Below, piece by piece: positions 22,310-34,364 of a stretch of DNA of 64,000 nucleotides. Within the stretch, counting starts at the first letter, position 1. Every line of letters begins with the position of its first letter. The stretch comes from Petrosia ficiformis (lineage: Eukaryota; Porifera; Demospongiae; Haplosclerida; Petrosiidae), in NCBI GenBank assembly GCA_947044365.1, contig OX345636.1, positions 58,841,537 to 58,905,536 of the forward strand, written 5' to 3'. Below the pieces are notes generated by a model. The model saw only the letters and a list, made by a program, of their open reading frames with translations, did not search any database and was not told where the DNA came from. The position numbers and the translations under genes were made by a program.

Positions 22310-22825
22310 AAACATCCTAAAAGTATACTAACAATGGATATTCTACATACCTGACATCACAATTAATGACGAATCAACAAGGTGCATTCTTTGAGCATGA
22401 TCCAATGTAAAAACAAATTATTTATAATTATGGCTTGGATGAGGGATTAGTGTGAAAAGGCGTCACCTTATCAAACTAATCACTCATTTATAACAAGTCA
22501 GTATAATACATACATGAAGTATACATACCTTATAGTAGTAACAACCAAAGAATAAATGTTATATGCATACATGTATATATAAGCCAGATAATGACATGTG
22601 CACCACGTTTAATTAAGGGGAAGCTGGGCACATATATATGTGCATCACGCTCAAAGGGTAATTACCTTAGTTCTACTGTCAGTATAGTACTGTCTCACTA
22701 CTGCGATGTTGAATTGACAAGTATACCAATTACTGTCAAAACTACTGTTGAACTATGTAGTGTGGAAATGAAACTACTGAGTAATTACTGTACTGTCTGG
22801 TGACTTTTATGGCCCGTAGGACCAT

Positions 22826-23214
22826 CCTTATGATTGCTTTCCCAGTCCCCATAGGTTCGTTCGATGTATGTTTATATATATATATATAAATTTATATGTT
22901 TGTATCACTTATGCCAGTAAGCATTGTAGACATAGTTAAGGAAGTTACATTGTTCCAGGGGGCTCGGTCAATTAATGGGCATGGTGAGTAATACCTACAG
23001 AGCTTGAGAGCAAAGAAAGCTGCTTGTAGCTTTACTAGTTAATGTAGAAGCTGGAACCTATTCTACCTGAAATATATTCCTAAAGTTCTACAAGGTCCTT
23101 TAAAAGGTAAGGAAAGTAGATAATCAAAATAATAGGCTGTTGTGTTTCAGGCATGATAAAGTTAGCCGTGATTACTGAATGCTGGACACCACAAAGCAGT
23201 CATAGGGATGCGTT
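22826..23214. mobile_element. MITE family M2, copy 1
   Basis: Ends around 'ccttatgattgctttccca' and 'aaagcagtcatagggat' are inverted. The interior includes 'gttaaggaagttacat', 'ctcggtcaattaatg' and 'ggtcctttaaaaggt'. Other copies: 36998-37323, 63404-63845 (inverted) and partial 32960-33180. Confidence 0.75.
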
Positions 23215-23526
23215 TTCTTTATATATCTTGTTATTGATATACATGTATACTGTACATGTACATGTGCATAGTATATGTGTATACCAGTGTTCTCCATAGT
23301 GGAAAGCCATTGGACTTATTAGACCTATTTTATACTGATCAGAGGTACATGTACATGTACATGTATTTTCACACACAAACTGTTAGATGTAATATAAATT
23401 ATATTGGTGATTTGCCAGCCCTAAGAAGATCGCTGAGTATAGATATGCATGTAGGGTTTGTAAGTGGAAATAATTTTAAAGACTGAGACTTAATTGTGTG
23501 TTTATGCATGCATGAATGTGCAAGTA

Positions 23527-23785
23527 CATGTATAGTATATACACATCACACTGTGCACTACTATACTTTGTTGATGTACACGTACATACAGTATTGTACC
23601 TTCAGTACATGTATAGTGTATACACATCACACTGTGCACTACTATACTTTGTTGATGTACACGTACATACAGTATTGTACCTTCAGTACATGTATAGTGT
23701 ATACACATCACACTGTGCACTACTATACTTTGTTGATGTACACGTACATACAGTATTGTACCTTCAGTACATGTACAGTACGTGT
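23527..23785. repeat. 81-bp tandem repeat, three copies
   Basis: Units start at 23527, 23608 and 23689 with 'catgtatagt'. The period is 27 codons, so several frames stay open on both strands. The Cys/His/Tyr-rich open frames are not genes. A related TCGT/CACAC stretch follows to about 23890. Confidence 0.9.
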
Positions 23786-23939
23786 CATAAGCCACACTCG
23801 CGTGGTACTCGTATTGCACACGCACATACTCATATTGCATACGCGCGTACTCGTACTATACACACATACTTGTATTACATGCGCGCGAGTGCATGGGTGA
23901 ATAGTCTATATTTGAAAGTGTTGATATAATTATAAGGAT

Positions 23940-24240
23940 GTTGAGTTTCTGGAGTAAGTGAAGGATTGAATGGCTGAAATTGATGGACTGGAGTAGTGGA
24001 GTATTAGATAGTTCATATAGATTGGTCTCATCAAGTTGATGAAGATGTTGAGTATTTGGAATAGGTACAGAATTGGAGGGCTGAAATGGATGGACTGGAG
24101 GATTGGATAGATTGGTCTCATCAAGTTGATGATTATGTTGAGTATTTGGAATAAGTACAGAATTGGAGGGCTGAAATAGATGGACTGGAGGAGGATTGAA
24201 TAGTTCATAGAGATTGGTCTCATCAAGTGAAAGAAGTGTT
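23940..24240 (-). repeat. Proline-rich coding-type minisatellite
   Basis: About three units of 90-120 bp. On the minus strand one frame reads LDETNLYELFNPPPVHLFQ with PSNSVLIPNTQHNHQ, repeated. That frame is continuous with LPPL upstream but is shifted by one base from the coiled-coil exon of the BEN-like gene. The repeat may therefore be the out-of-frame C-terminal part of that gene. Confidence 0.6.
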
Positions 24241-24280
24241 GGATGATTAGGATGATTAGTATTTGGAGTAGGTGTGCGAA

Positions 24281-24415
24281 CTAGTGGAGGAAGTGGTGGT
24301 GGTGAAAATACATTATCTCCTGTATTGCTGAGTACTGCTCTTGTAGCTGTTTATAGTTCTCCTTCATCTCCTTTACATCTTTTTCAAGGGTTGATACTCG
24401 CTCATCAATCTCATA
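24281..24415 (-). CDS. BEN-like gene, exon 5 (coiled coil, stop)
   Basis: Acceptor CTTTTAG, then 44 codons and TAG at 24281-24283. The first 28 residues have heptad spacing. The last part is His-rich and looks like an out-of-frame read of a Pro-rich segment (the neighbouring frame gives NTGDNVFSPPPLPPL). Confidence 0.5.
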   Translation of the reverse strand, partial: YEIDERVSTLEKDVKEMKENYKQLQEQYSAIQEIMYFHHHHFLH

Positions 24416-25192
24416 CTAAAAGGAAGTGAAAATAACTACATGTACTTTTCATTAAAAGAAAGAAAAGGAAACATACATTAATTATCTTGGGCTGTGGTTG
24501 AATAACTGGGCTAGATGGTGAACCAATATCATACATAAACTCTTCCTCTGTTTCCTTTGATTTCTTCTGGATTAAAGAGATATACATACTGATAATATTA
24601 AATTCATAGAGATTGATTAAATGCTTACTGATTTTTTGCTCTCATTTGCTGGCTTTTTTTCATTAGCTGATCTTTTTTGTTGTTTTTTCTTGGCAGATTT
24701 TTTTGGTTGTTGTTTACCATCCTTTTTCTGCTCTTTATTGGTTACATTATTCTCTTCCCTCATTTCAAGGAGCAGACTTTCCTCTTCCATCATTTCCTGC
24801 TTATTCCCTACAGTGAAGTACACAATATGTAATAAAAACAATTCTTCACACATATGGCATTACTAATCCATTACTTGTCCTACTCAACTAAACAATAATG
24901 TACATAACAACATACCTAAAGCAAGTATCTCTGCTTCATAAAGTTTCTTGTCACTCCGCACAACGGGGTAAATGGCTGACAACTCTGGTTCAGCTGACTC
25001 TCCAAGCTTTATGGCCTTTAGAGGTACGAAACAAATTGAACTATCTTCTATGAAGCGTACAACAGCATACTTTGTACCCTCTATAACGTGTTAATATACA
25101 CATGTAAATATTTATTATTATATATAATTACAATTATTTATTAATCAAAGCTCACCTGCATTGGTTCTGGAACATATTTGTCTTAAAGTCAT
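24281..25192 (-). CDS. Five-exon gene, BEN-protein-like architecture (uncertain)
   Basis: Exons in order are 25156-25192 (ATG; MTLRQICSRTNA), 24916-25080, 24629-24807, 24477-24566 and 24281-24415 (stop). All have GT/AG borders and matching phases and together give one frame of 201 residues. Exon 2 encodes a small beta-rich module (EGTKYAVVRFIEDSSICFVP). Exon 3 is Glu/Lys-rich (KKDGKQQPKKSAKKKQQKRS) and nuclear-signal-like. Exon 5 begins a coiled coil (DERVSTLEKDVKEMKENYKQ). Invertebrate BEN-domain proteins commonly have such an N-terminal module, linker and coil before a C-terminal BEN domain. No BEN domain is seen here. The frame ends in a His-rich stretch, while a one-base shift would continue into the proline-rich repeat. 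A recent frameshift or a genuinely short protein are both possible. Confidence 0.5.
24477..24566 (-). CDS. BEN-like gene, exon 4
   Basis: 90 nt, phase 0 both sides; acceptor TTAATCCAG, donor GTATGT. Encodes EEEFMYDIGSPSSPVIQPQP within its 30 residues, a Ser/Pro linker. Confidence 0.5.
24629..24807 (-). CDS. BEN-like gene, exon 3
   Basis: 179 nt; acceptor CACTGTAG, donor GTAAGC. Acidic, then strongly lysine-rich, with repeated KKxxKK clusters suited to nuclear localisation. Confidence 0.55.
24916..25080 (-). CDS. BEN-like gene, exon 2
   Basis: 165 nt; acceptor TTATAG, donor G^GTATGT. Encodes GTKYAVVRFIEDSSICFVPL and ends DKKLYEAEILAL. This is the best-conserved looking part of the gene. Confidence 0.55.
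25156..25192 (-). CDS. BEN-like gene, exon 1
   Basis: ATG at 25192, 37 nt, donor GTGAGC. Joins exon 2 in phase 1 (the split codon gives Glu). Confidence 0.5.
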
Positions 25193-25259
25193 ATCTGCAG
25201 TCAATCCAGAGCATAAAATAAAAGATGATTTCAGTTGTAAGGAATAACCACGGAGAAAG

Positions 25260-25445
25260 AGCTGACAATTCTTTGAGGACGTTCAGAGAAATCACACGTG
25301 AGTTACCGTAACCCCACCCAATTACGTCACGAACGTCGATGCCCACATAATTTCGAGCTCTCAACACTCGCGTGAGGATTAAGAGCGATCGCGAGTGCCA
25401 AAAAGAAACTCATGTGGCTCTCGCGAGTGTGGATTAAGTTGCAAC
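25260..25445 (-). promoter_or_regulatory. CpG-rich promoter with TCTCGCGAG
   Basis: Upstream of the BEN-like gene: a CpG-dense stretch with 'acgtcacgaacgtcgatg', several CTCGCG words and a TCTCGCGAG motif near 25421. TCTCGCGAGA is a known promoter element of CpG-rich housekeeping genes in vertebrates; its role here is inferred. Confidence 0.4.
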
Positions 25446-25784
25446 TGACAAGTACTGTATATACATGTATGTATGTGTATATATATGCATCACACTGTAC
25501 ACTACCATACATTGCAGATATACATGTATATACATGTACCTTTAGTAGATGTATATACATGTATCAGTGTTTTCCGTAGGATATGAATCAAGCAAGTCAC
25601 AACCACACCCATTAAACACACCTATTTTGTACACCTTTAATTATATTAGCTGCACTATACATCTATACAGAAGTGATGTACAAGCAGATTATCTGATACA
25701 AACATCTCTCTTTAAGATCCTAGCATACATGCATTGTAGTTCAACATTATACATGTAGATCTAGTATTGAACAGGCTCAAATTG

Positions 25785-26095
25785 CAAAACACAGTTTGTG
25801 ATGCTTGAGCCAGTGCTTTAGTTGTAGTAACCACTACCTCAATTGTACTTGGTTTGAAATAATGCCTCAATATGTTATGTTTAGATGTGTCCATTAGTCA
25901 AACAGAACACTTCTCAAAGTCTGGAAAAGGTTTCATAAAAAGCCTATTATTTATCTTCCTTGCATATACATGTACATGTATATAAATTTTAAGTTGCCAA
26001 ATTGTTAGTTTTGCAGAAAATTGCTAATACACAGACACATGAATAAACAAAGAAAATCAATTACAATGCCCTCATGCATTAAGAGGGTGTGACAA
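25785..26095. repeat. Dispersed repeat D1, copy 3
   Basis: Contains 'agttgtagtaaccactacct', 'gtttagatgtgtcca', 'ctcaaagtctggaaa' and 'gcagaaaattgctaa', in the order of copy 1. More eroded than copies 1 and 4 and invaded by a TACATGTA run. Confidence 0.65.
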
Positions 26096-26151
26096 CAAAT
26101 ATTCCAATATCAGCACAATTATTCATCCCAAATCAAAATACATGTGCTTAC

Positions 26152-26301
26152 CTTTATGAAAGTATGATTGCATTCTCCATTACTCCTGCATCAGGCATGA
26201 TCTGATTAGCATGCTTGAAATCCTCACCAAGATGTTGAACACTTGATGTTGAACATTGGTAGAAATGAAGCATCACGAGAAATTTCTTACGTATCAACTC
26301 T
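26152..26301 (-). CDS. Possible exon, unknown
   Basis: 150 nt between a strong acceptor (pyrimidine tract, CTCCTCAG) and AAAG^GTAAGC. One frame reads ELIRKKFLVMLHFYQCSTSS onward, but it meets a stop two bases before the donor. Either this is a terminal exon or a damaged one. Confidence 0.3.
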
Positions 26302-26734
26302 CTGAGGAGGGGAGAAGACAAAATGTAATAAAAGATATATACAAGACAGAGCACATGAGGAAAAGTATTTGAGAACTGTTATTAACTACCCAAGAGTAGT
26401 GTTGTGGTTTTGTCTTATGGGGTTTTCCCCATTACTGATGTTTATACAGTACTTCTGCACATATTTATCTGATGTATATAATTATAGTTTTCTAGTTTGT
26501 CACTTTCCTAAATTTATCCTTAATCTATAATCTTGTTATCTTAAGTGACTTGTTATTTTGTAGAGTGTTATTTCAGTTGCTACCTTATTCTAATAAAAGT
26601 ACTCTTAAATCAACTATCTAACTATATCACTACTGTACCACCATGGCATGATAAACAAGATTAGCACACTAATTGATGCTACTATAGTGGAAAGTGCTGA
26701 AACATGTGGTTAGTTACTGATTTCATTGCTTGTT

Positions 26735-26737
<3 letters not shown>

Positions 26738-26830
<93 letters not shown>
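26738..26830. repeat. (CA)n microsatellite
   Basis: Uninterrupted CA run of more than 90 bp. Thr/His or Val/Cys open frames are artefacts. Confidence 0.97.
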
Positions 26831-26831
<1 letters not shown>

Positions 26832-27450
26832 CATCTGTAATAGTAATAGCCTTGCAATAATTTTAATTATTAATTGGAAACGCCCACCTAAGGTTAATTA
26901 GGAGAGCACATGTGCATAAGTATGGTAGGTAAAGTTTTCAAGGGAGTAGGATCTTTTTTAATCCAGTAAGATTGGGCTGTTATTTAACTTCAAGGTTTTG
27001 TAAGTAAGTTATTATTACATGTATTTACTGGTGCATTGGTGAACAGGACTCTATAAGCATCTCCAGATACGGATAGAGAGGGGAGGGTTGGGATCCCACC
27101 AAAGAGTCTTTAACCCCCATTTCTGGTTCCCAAGGCCAGACTATCCCTGTCAGGAGTCCAATAACACCAAAGTATCAAAGCATATGTGAATATGTTAAAA
27201 GTTAAGATTGTTAAATACTGTTTGTGACACTGCATGCTTTTGACCAATAAAGTCCCAAATATAGGAAAGATCTGAACCATGAGTGAAATACTGGGTCGTC
27301 TGACTAAAGCTCAGAGGAGAATCACCGTCTTCGTTTCTGTGACAGGACAGAAACTTTACACTGTTGGTGTTGGAATTGTGCACTACCTGCCTCAGTGGTT
27401 CAGCTAGCTTGCCCTTTCCACCCAACACGTAAATACACACTAACACATAC
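26831..27450. repeat. CA-bordered 0.6-kb duplication, copy 1
   Basis: Nearly identical to 28418-29021, from 'gcatctgtaatagtaata' to 'taaatacacactaacaca'. Preceded by a CA array as in the other copy. It ends in the module 'gtgttggaattgtgcact', 'ctcagtggttcagctagc', 'ccacccaacacgta', which recurs in diverged form at about 27640 and 27840. A fragment related to its 'tctttaaccccc' region lies near 62130-62200. Confidence 0.95.
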
Positions 27451-28270
27451 TGGTTCTAATCAGCCAGGTGGCTCTGTTGTGTTGACACAAGGCTACAATA
27501 ACGCCCTCTGTTAGCCATCACAATATCCAGACCCGAGGGATATCTCTGTGTGTGAGAGAACAATTGTGCGAGCCATCTGTTGATTCAGTTGGTAAAAACT
27601 GCCGACCGCTCTCAACCTGTTGGACCCCCGGGCTTTTAATTGTGTGTTCAGTTAGCTTGCCCCTTCCACCCAACATAAAAATACACATCTACATACACTA
27701 GTTGGAGCAGGTTCCCCGCTGCTCACCTCAGTGGTATAAACCAGGACAGGGGTTCCACCCAACATGTATGAACAAAGCACTTTTCGATGTGGGTAACCTT
27801 AGGGGAGAGTCATCGTCTGTGAGATCAGTGACTTGACTGAACTTTATACTATTTGGTGTTGGTCCCTCGCTGCTCACCTTAGTGGAATGACCAGGACAGA
27901 GGTTCCACCCAACACGTATATACCCCTAAACACACCATATGGTCCGTTAGCCTGGGAAAGTCAACTACAAGCAGTTAGCCACTGTAACGACAAGTACCAG
28001 TGAAGCGGCCTGAGACATGCCTAAGGAGGAGGGATCAAGTAAACGCCCAGCTGTTATTGCAGTTGGTCAACGTTTCGCCACCTCCCACTTGCATCTTTGA
28101 GTGCTTTATGAAAGGTAAGATCAATAAAGCCCTATACTCATAAATAAGCCTCTAATAGAATACACAATAATCTCGCCAGTTATATAAAATTATGTTTAAC
28201 AAAATGTTCAATCAGACAGGGGCCCTCACAGAGGTGGGGGCCCCTAGTCTCCACCCCTGTGGGGTTTTTT
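27451..28270. repeat. Diverged copies of the '...ccacccaacacg' module
   Basis: Two or three degenerate repetitions of a module of about 150 bp ending 'ttccacccaacaygta' (near 27640-27690, 27710-27770 and 27850-27930). No coding frame. Confidence 0.6.
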
Positions 28271-28274
28271 TATA

Positions 28275-29128
<854 letters not shown>

Positions 29129-29129
29129 T

Positions 29130-29498
29130 AGTGGCAAATGATGGTTAAGGTCTTACATGTACATGTAGGTTAAGATAATAATCATCACAACCTGAACACA
29201 CACACACATGTACACATTTTAACTCACAAATCATTGATACTATCCTTCACAAAGATGAAATGAAGATTCTAAAGGGATTACAAATACAGTTATTATAATT
29301 CCTATAATTAGTTAGTGGTTGCTGAAACTTTATAGTATTAATTAAATTTCCCCTAAAAGCAATATGCTGTGCTGTGCAGAACCCTCACCACCATGATATA
29401 TTAAGAGTGGTCACACTGTAAAAACCAATGGGTTATTTTAACCCTCATTTGAGTAACAATGTAATTATTTGACAAATGACTGATTTCACATCCACAGC

Positions 29499-29554
<56 letters not shown>

Positions 29555-31340
29555 TCATTAAGAAGTATAATGTACTTCAATAAAACACACTAGTACTAGG
29601 GGTACAGTAAAGTATACATGTACATCAATTGATGAAAATTTCACCTCCATTTTAAAGTTTAGAATTTAATTAGAGCTACAATTAATAACAGTGGTATTCT
29701 TTGATTTCACCTTGTTTGTTCACATTGATGAGCCCTACGTTACTTTGATTTTTGTAGAAAACTTTGATTTCTATTTTATTGCTACTACTCGTAAACACAA
29801 TTCATCCCATAATTGATATTGGTATATAATGTGCTGACATGATAAGATTATTCATACACAACATCTCTAGAGAGACTCCAGCAGATTTTATAATTATATT
29901 CATTATTAGATAAACAAGGGTGTGGCGGTAAAGGTATTCCAATCAATTTAGATTCATCAACAATGGGATGAACAAAAAAGTAATATTAACACAGAACAAG
30001 TCACCTGACTAATCATGTGATGCATACTGAGTAATTTAATTATGCAGTCAAGGTTAGGGACACACTCAGTACATTCTTTTCCAGTGCAAATAGGCAGTGC
30101 CATTGTGCATATTCAATACCTTTAAGCCAACTCACACAATCAGTGACTCATATAGACCCTTCCTGCCTGATGTTCCCAACTCACACCAGGAGAATGCTTC
30201 AACCAATCTGCAATGCATACAAAGCTGATGAAAGGATGTGTTTGTTAACTTACAAAAACAAAACCAGTGAGTATACCATACCCAGCAAGTATGGGAAAGC
30301 AAACCAGTCTCTAATGTTTTGCTGTTGGCGGCAAATAATTACAAATAATGATTGTGGTTAATAATCACATGACATCTGAGACAGCACAGACAAATAAATC
30401 ACTGGACGCTTCTCACATGATGGGTGTGGCTGGGGATAAGACTATACTTTAAGCTTTTTCTTTATTTCTGGAATCACTCTTCATCACAAAACTGTAAACA
30501 AAAAGAGAAGCTCAGTTATAATCAAAAAGTCAAAATGAATGTCTATATTGTATTTCATATAATATTAACTGCAGGATATTGAACTAGCATATGAAAGGCT
30601 GATAACTGCATCCAAAAACAGTGAAATAACTTTTGATAATAATTAGGTTTCAACAGAAGTATAATATTTGAAGTTTGTGATATGCTAGTAGCTTATACCT
30701 CTTTTTATAAAGAATATAGACACTTTGCCATTTGGTTTGCTCACTATGATAATTGTGGCCATAGTCTTTTTAATCATAAATTATGGTTCAAATAATAATA
30801 ATAATTTTGATGCATCACAATAGACTTAGCTACATGTATCTTACCTTTTATTGAGTCTTTATATTCCATATCTTAAACTAGCCTTCCTTCCAAACATAAC
30901 AACTTCTATCATGTTAATAATATTGAAAATGTTTTGGCACTTTGATAGAATTGATACATCATCTCTGTCTATTGAAATAGAGAAATGTAGACTATTGTAC
31001 AATTATCAGAGAGTACGGTAGTACTGTCTATGTAGGGATGGCACAGAAAAAAAATGGTAACCCATACATTTCAATTGCAAGTGATGAGCTGAAATCTCTG
31101 GTAATATATACAGATAAGTTTTAATACACACCTACCTATTCATATCTATGACTACCAACACCTTCTAGATGGCCAAAGATTGTTGTTAAGGTAGAGAGCC
31201 GGCGAGTGGCAAAACTGGCAAAATCTTCATATTATTATTATTATTATTTGATGACCAAAAAGGCTCACTTCCATATTGTACATATCAGACTTATAATTGA
31301 TAATCAGTAGAATTTTCAATATCGATTGATTAATTGATTA
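29130..31340. other. Long AT-rich stretch without a recognised gene
   Basis: Contains CA and TA runs at about 29500-29549. A small possible 3' end on the minus strand lies near 30466-30500 (acceptor-like 'ttttgtttacag' followed by a short frame and AATAAA). No protein family is recognised. The open frame at 30143-30361 on the plus strand lacks support. Confidence 0.5.
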
Positions 31341-31343
31341 ATT

Positions 31344-31610
31344 GAACTCCAGATATCCTGAGGGAAACTTTGGAGGGAATTAGCTACATGTACTACACAG
31401 TTCAATTAGTGTGTTTCATCCCTATACCCTAGTGCAACGATTGATTTGCACATCAGAAATGCTATGGGCCTCCACAAGAGTTTCCTCTGGCTTCACCCTC
31501 CTCGGGCATAGTTATCCATCTTTCGGGTCGTTACAGGAATGCTATCACTTGAAACCGGCCACAGCGTTACCACTAGGGTTGGTTTGCGACACGCACACAG
31601 TCTCTGCTGG
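31344..31610 (-). pseudogene. Degenerate 28S rRNA fragment
   Basis: Read on the minus strand, the segment follows the conserved 28S order: 'gacccgaaagatgg', 'aactatgc', 'agccagaggaaactct', 'tggagg', 'gatgtgcaaatc', 'gggtatagg', 'aattccctccaaagtttccc' and 'tcaggat'. These blocks lie between the D3 region and the following conserved core of animal 28S rRNA. There are many transitions and a TACATGTA-containing insertion at the 'tagtagctgg' site. The fragment is about 0.2-0.27 kb, isolated, with no adjacent rDNA. It is therefore a pseudogenic fragment and not a working rRNA gene. Confidence 0.85.
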
Positions 31611-31737
31611 CTAAACGTGTTTGCAGTACTCCTATATCTTAGTCACAGTTAAAGACTGTCTGTATGACACAAAATCTAATGATGAAATGAGAAAAGGAAA
31701 TGTCTAAACAATAAAACATTTAGCAGGTGGTGTACTT

Positions 31738-32125
31738 ATGGAGGGATGAGTGAAGGGGTAATGAAATTATCCCTCTTCAGAGTTTTAATAATTATAGAGG
31801 GGTGAGTGAAGAGGGTAATGAAATTATACCTCTCCAGAGTTTTAATAATTATAGAGGGGTGAGTGAAGGGGTAATGAAATTATACCTCTTCAGAGTTTTA
31901 ATAAATATAGATGGGTGAGTGAAGGGGTAATGAAATTATCCCTCTTCAGAGTTTAATAATTATAGAGGGGTGAGTGAAGGGGTAATGAAATTATCCCTCT
32001 CCATAGTTTTAATAATTATAGACGGGTGAGTGAAGGGGTAATGAAATTATCCCTCTCCATAATTTTAATAATTATAGACGGATGAGTGAAGGGGTATTGA
32101 AATTATACCTCTTCAGCGTTTTAAC
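31738..32125. repeat. About 58-bp tandem repeat, seven copies
   Basis: Unit: 'gagtgaaggggtaatgaaat', 'tatccctct(t/c)cagag', 'ttttaataattatagaggg'. Copies differ by a few substitutions and short indels. Confidence 0.9.
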
Positions 32126-32319
32126 AAGAATGGGTTAACTAATACTTAACGTACTATAATTATAATAGTGCTGTTAAAAACACGCACTGTTGCGACCAGA
32201 CCCTCCTCTATGTGGTGAAGTACAATAATTATAAACATAATACACCAAAAATGATAATAATTATATATTATGTAATATATATATTTGCTCATTTGTATGG
32301 GTCAGAGTCATATAATCAT

Positions 32320-32690
32320 GGAGCATGTGTACTTGTGTACTTGTATACACTACCAATATTACACATGTACACACATGTACATGTACATACATGTATCAAT
32401 ATTACACATGTACATACATGTTCATACATGTATGTACATGTGTGCTTGTATACACTACCAATATTACACATGTACATACATGTACACACATGTATGTACA
32501 TTTGTACTTGTATACAGTACCAATATTACACATGTACATACATTGTGTACTTGTATACTCTACCAATATTACACATGTACATACACATGTACATGTACAT
32601 ACATGTATGTACATGTGTACTTGTATACACATGTATGTACATTTGTACTTGTATACAGTACCAATATTACACATGTACATACATAACAAG
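32320..32690. repeat. TACATG-rich tandem array
   Basis: Mixed units of 'cttgtatacactaccaata', 'ttacacatgtacatac' and (ACATGT)n. Tyr/Cys/His/Thr-rich open frames in all frames are artefacts. Confidence 0.9.
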
Positions 32691-32959
32691 GTCAGGGACC
32701 TCACTGCCTAAATGTTAACTAAAGTTTATCATAATGTGGATATTGAACCCAGGCAACAGTAATTAACTGGTGAACACCTATTCAACAGCACTGCCAACAC
32801 AGATGATGGAGCTTGTTTGGATGGCAAAGCAAGAGGTTTGTGGAACAACATGCAATGTGCATTTTTTGGACATTAGGGTACTTTACCTGAATGCATGAAG
32901 CAACCAGTCCTCTTCCCTGTTTACTGTATATAACAAGCATGAACCCGGAAAACAAGATA

Positions 32960-33180
32960 TACATGTATAGAGAAAAAACTATCCCTATGACTGCTTTGTG
33001 GTGTCCATCATTCAGTAATCATGGGTAACTTTATGATGCCTGAAACACATTAGCCTATTATAGTTATTATTTTGACCATCTATTCTGTTTAACATTTAAA
33101 GGACCTTGTAGAACTTTAGGATTATATTTCAGGTAGAATAGCTACATGTAGCTATTAGTTCCAATTTCTATGTAAGCTAC
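32960..33180. mobile_element. MITE family M2, partial copy
   Basis: Has the end 'actatccctatgactgcttt' and the interior 'ggtgtccatcattcagtaat', 'aaaggaccttgtagaac', in the same orientation as 63404-63845. The distal end is missing. Confidence 0.7.
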
Positions 33181-33433
33181 GTAAGTTATATGGCTGATTC
33201 AGGATGAATAATGTTTGAACATTATAGAGAGGGTATGGTTTCAATTCGCCGACTCTCATTTTGTCCTACTAAACCTACTAAACTGTAGGGGGATATGTCA
33301 TCATTATATTGTACAAAATTATTCAAGGCAGTATCGGATTGAGTGTTGATTTATATGATACAAAAGTAACTTAGTAGGCAAAATGAGAGAAGATGAAGTG
33401 TTCCTAAATCACAGAGAGATATAAGTCCTTTAC

Positions 33434-33558
33434 CTGAATATCAGTACTACTGGTAAGAGCTGTCCATGATTCCCAGTCATCTTGATCAAACCCATCCTCA
33501 ATAGACACAATAGGATATTCTGATATGAATCCTTTGTATAAATCACACAACTGACTAC
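33434..33558 (-). pseudogene. ENO: Enolase exon F
   Basis: 125 nt; acceptor CTTCACAG, donor CAG^GTAAAG. Encodes [20 protein letters not shown] then [11 protein letters not shown] and ends STDIQ. The metal-binding Glu of SIED is kept; Gly replaces the family Pro. The following exon (VGDDL...) is not found. Confidence 0.9.
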
Positions 33559-33639
33559 CTGTGAAGAGATTGATGATGATACTAATACAAAGACACAATA
33601 TTACTAATTGATGTTATCCACAAAGGACGGTACCATGAC

Positions 33640-34121
33640 TAGGGTTGGGTTAAGCTTAAGCCCATCAAATTTTGTCAAGCTCAAGCTCAAGCCCCAGCCC
33701 ATCTAATCATAAGTTTAAGCTCCAGCCCTTGGTTAAAAGGAAGTGGAAGCTCAAGCCTTTTCTTTGGACAATTGGTAATAAACATTTATTCACAAGAAAC
33801 AACATCACAATTAGATCTTATGAACGTCAATTGTTCAAATCTTGAGTCACTTAGGCGACATCTGTCTGGCCGATAAATTTTACCCGCTATGCTGAACAAT
33901 CTTTCGACTGCTGCTGATGATGCTGGAATGGTATTTGTTTATTAACTGAAAGAAATTTTATGAACTCAAAGTGAGCTTACATGTAAGTACAAGCCCAGTA
34001 ATTAGCACTTGAGCTTAAGTAGAAGCTCAAGCTATTGAGCTTGTAAACAACAAGGGCTTCAAGCCCTCTCAAGCTCTTCATAAAACTGGGCTTAAGCTCA
34101 AAAAGGCTTAAGCCAACCCTG
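33640..34121. mobile_element. hAT-derived MITE with CAAGCTC-word ends and 8-bp target duplication
   Basis: Left end TAGGGTTGGGTTAAGC; the right end 'gcttaagccaaccctg' is its inverted partner. Flanked by ACCATGAC on both sides. Both end regions are made of CAAGCTC/GCTTAAG words; the middle keeps a transposase fragment (33786-33929). It lies in an intron of the enolase copy. Confidence 0.85.
33786..33929 (-). pseudogene. hAT transposase C-terminal fragment
   Basis: 47 codons and a stop: IPASSAAVERLFSIAGKIYR then PDRCRLSDSRFEQLTFIRSN and a short tail. This is the hAT C-terminal dimerisation block (SS-x-x-VERxFS-x-x-G). Two stops lie just upstream of the fragment, so the rest of the transposase is gone. 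It identifies the parent superfamily of the surrounding MITE. Confidence 0.85.
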
Positions 34122-34364
34122 ACCATGACGCCCTTCCACCCTTTAGTCTTGCTCTCTCTTCCTTTAATTTCAAAGCTTACTCTGTTTTACAATATTTATT
34201 GAACATTATTGACCAAAAGTCATGTATCACTGATGCACCCTTAATATTTATCCAGGGGAAAACACTGATACAAATGTACATCTCAATGTATACATGTACT
34301 GTATATGGAATTAGATTATCAAAAGATTTATGAACTTGATGCACATTGTTTAAGATAGTACAAG

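Noticed and set aside
31411..31614. 67-codon plus-strand open frame
   Set aside because: It is the antisense of the 28S rRNA fragment.
32212..32718. Several overlapping Tyr/Cys/His/Thr-rich open frames
   Set aside because: TACATG microsatellite read in all frames.
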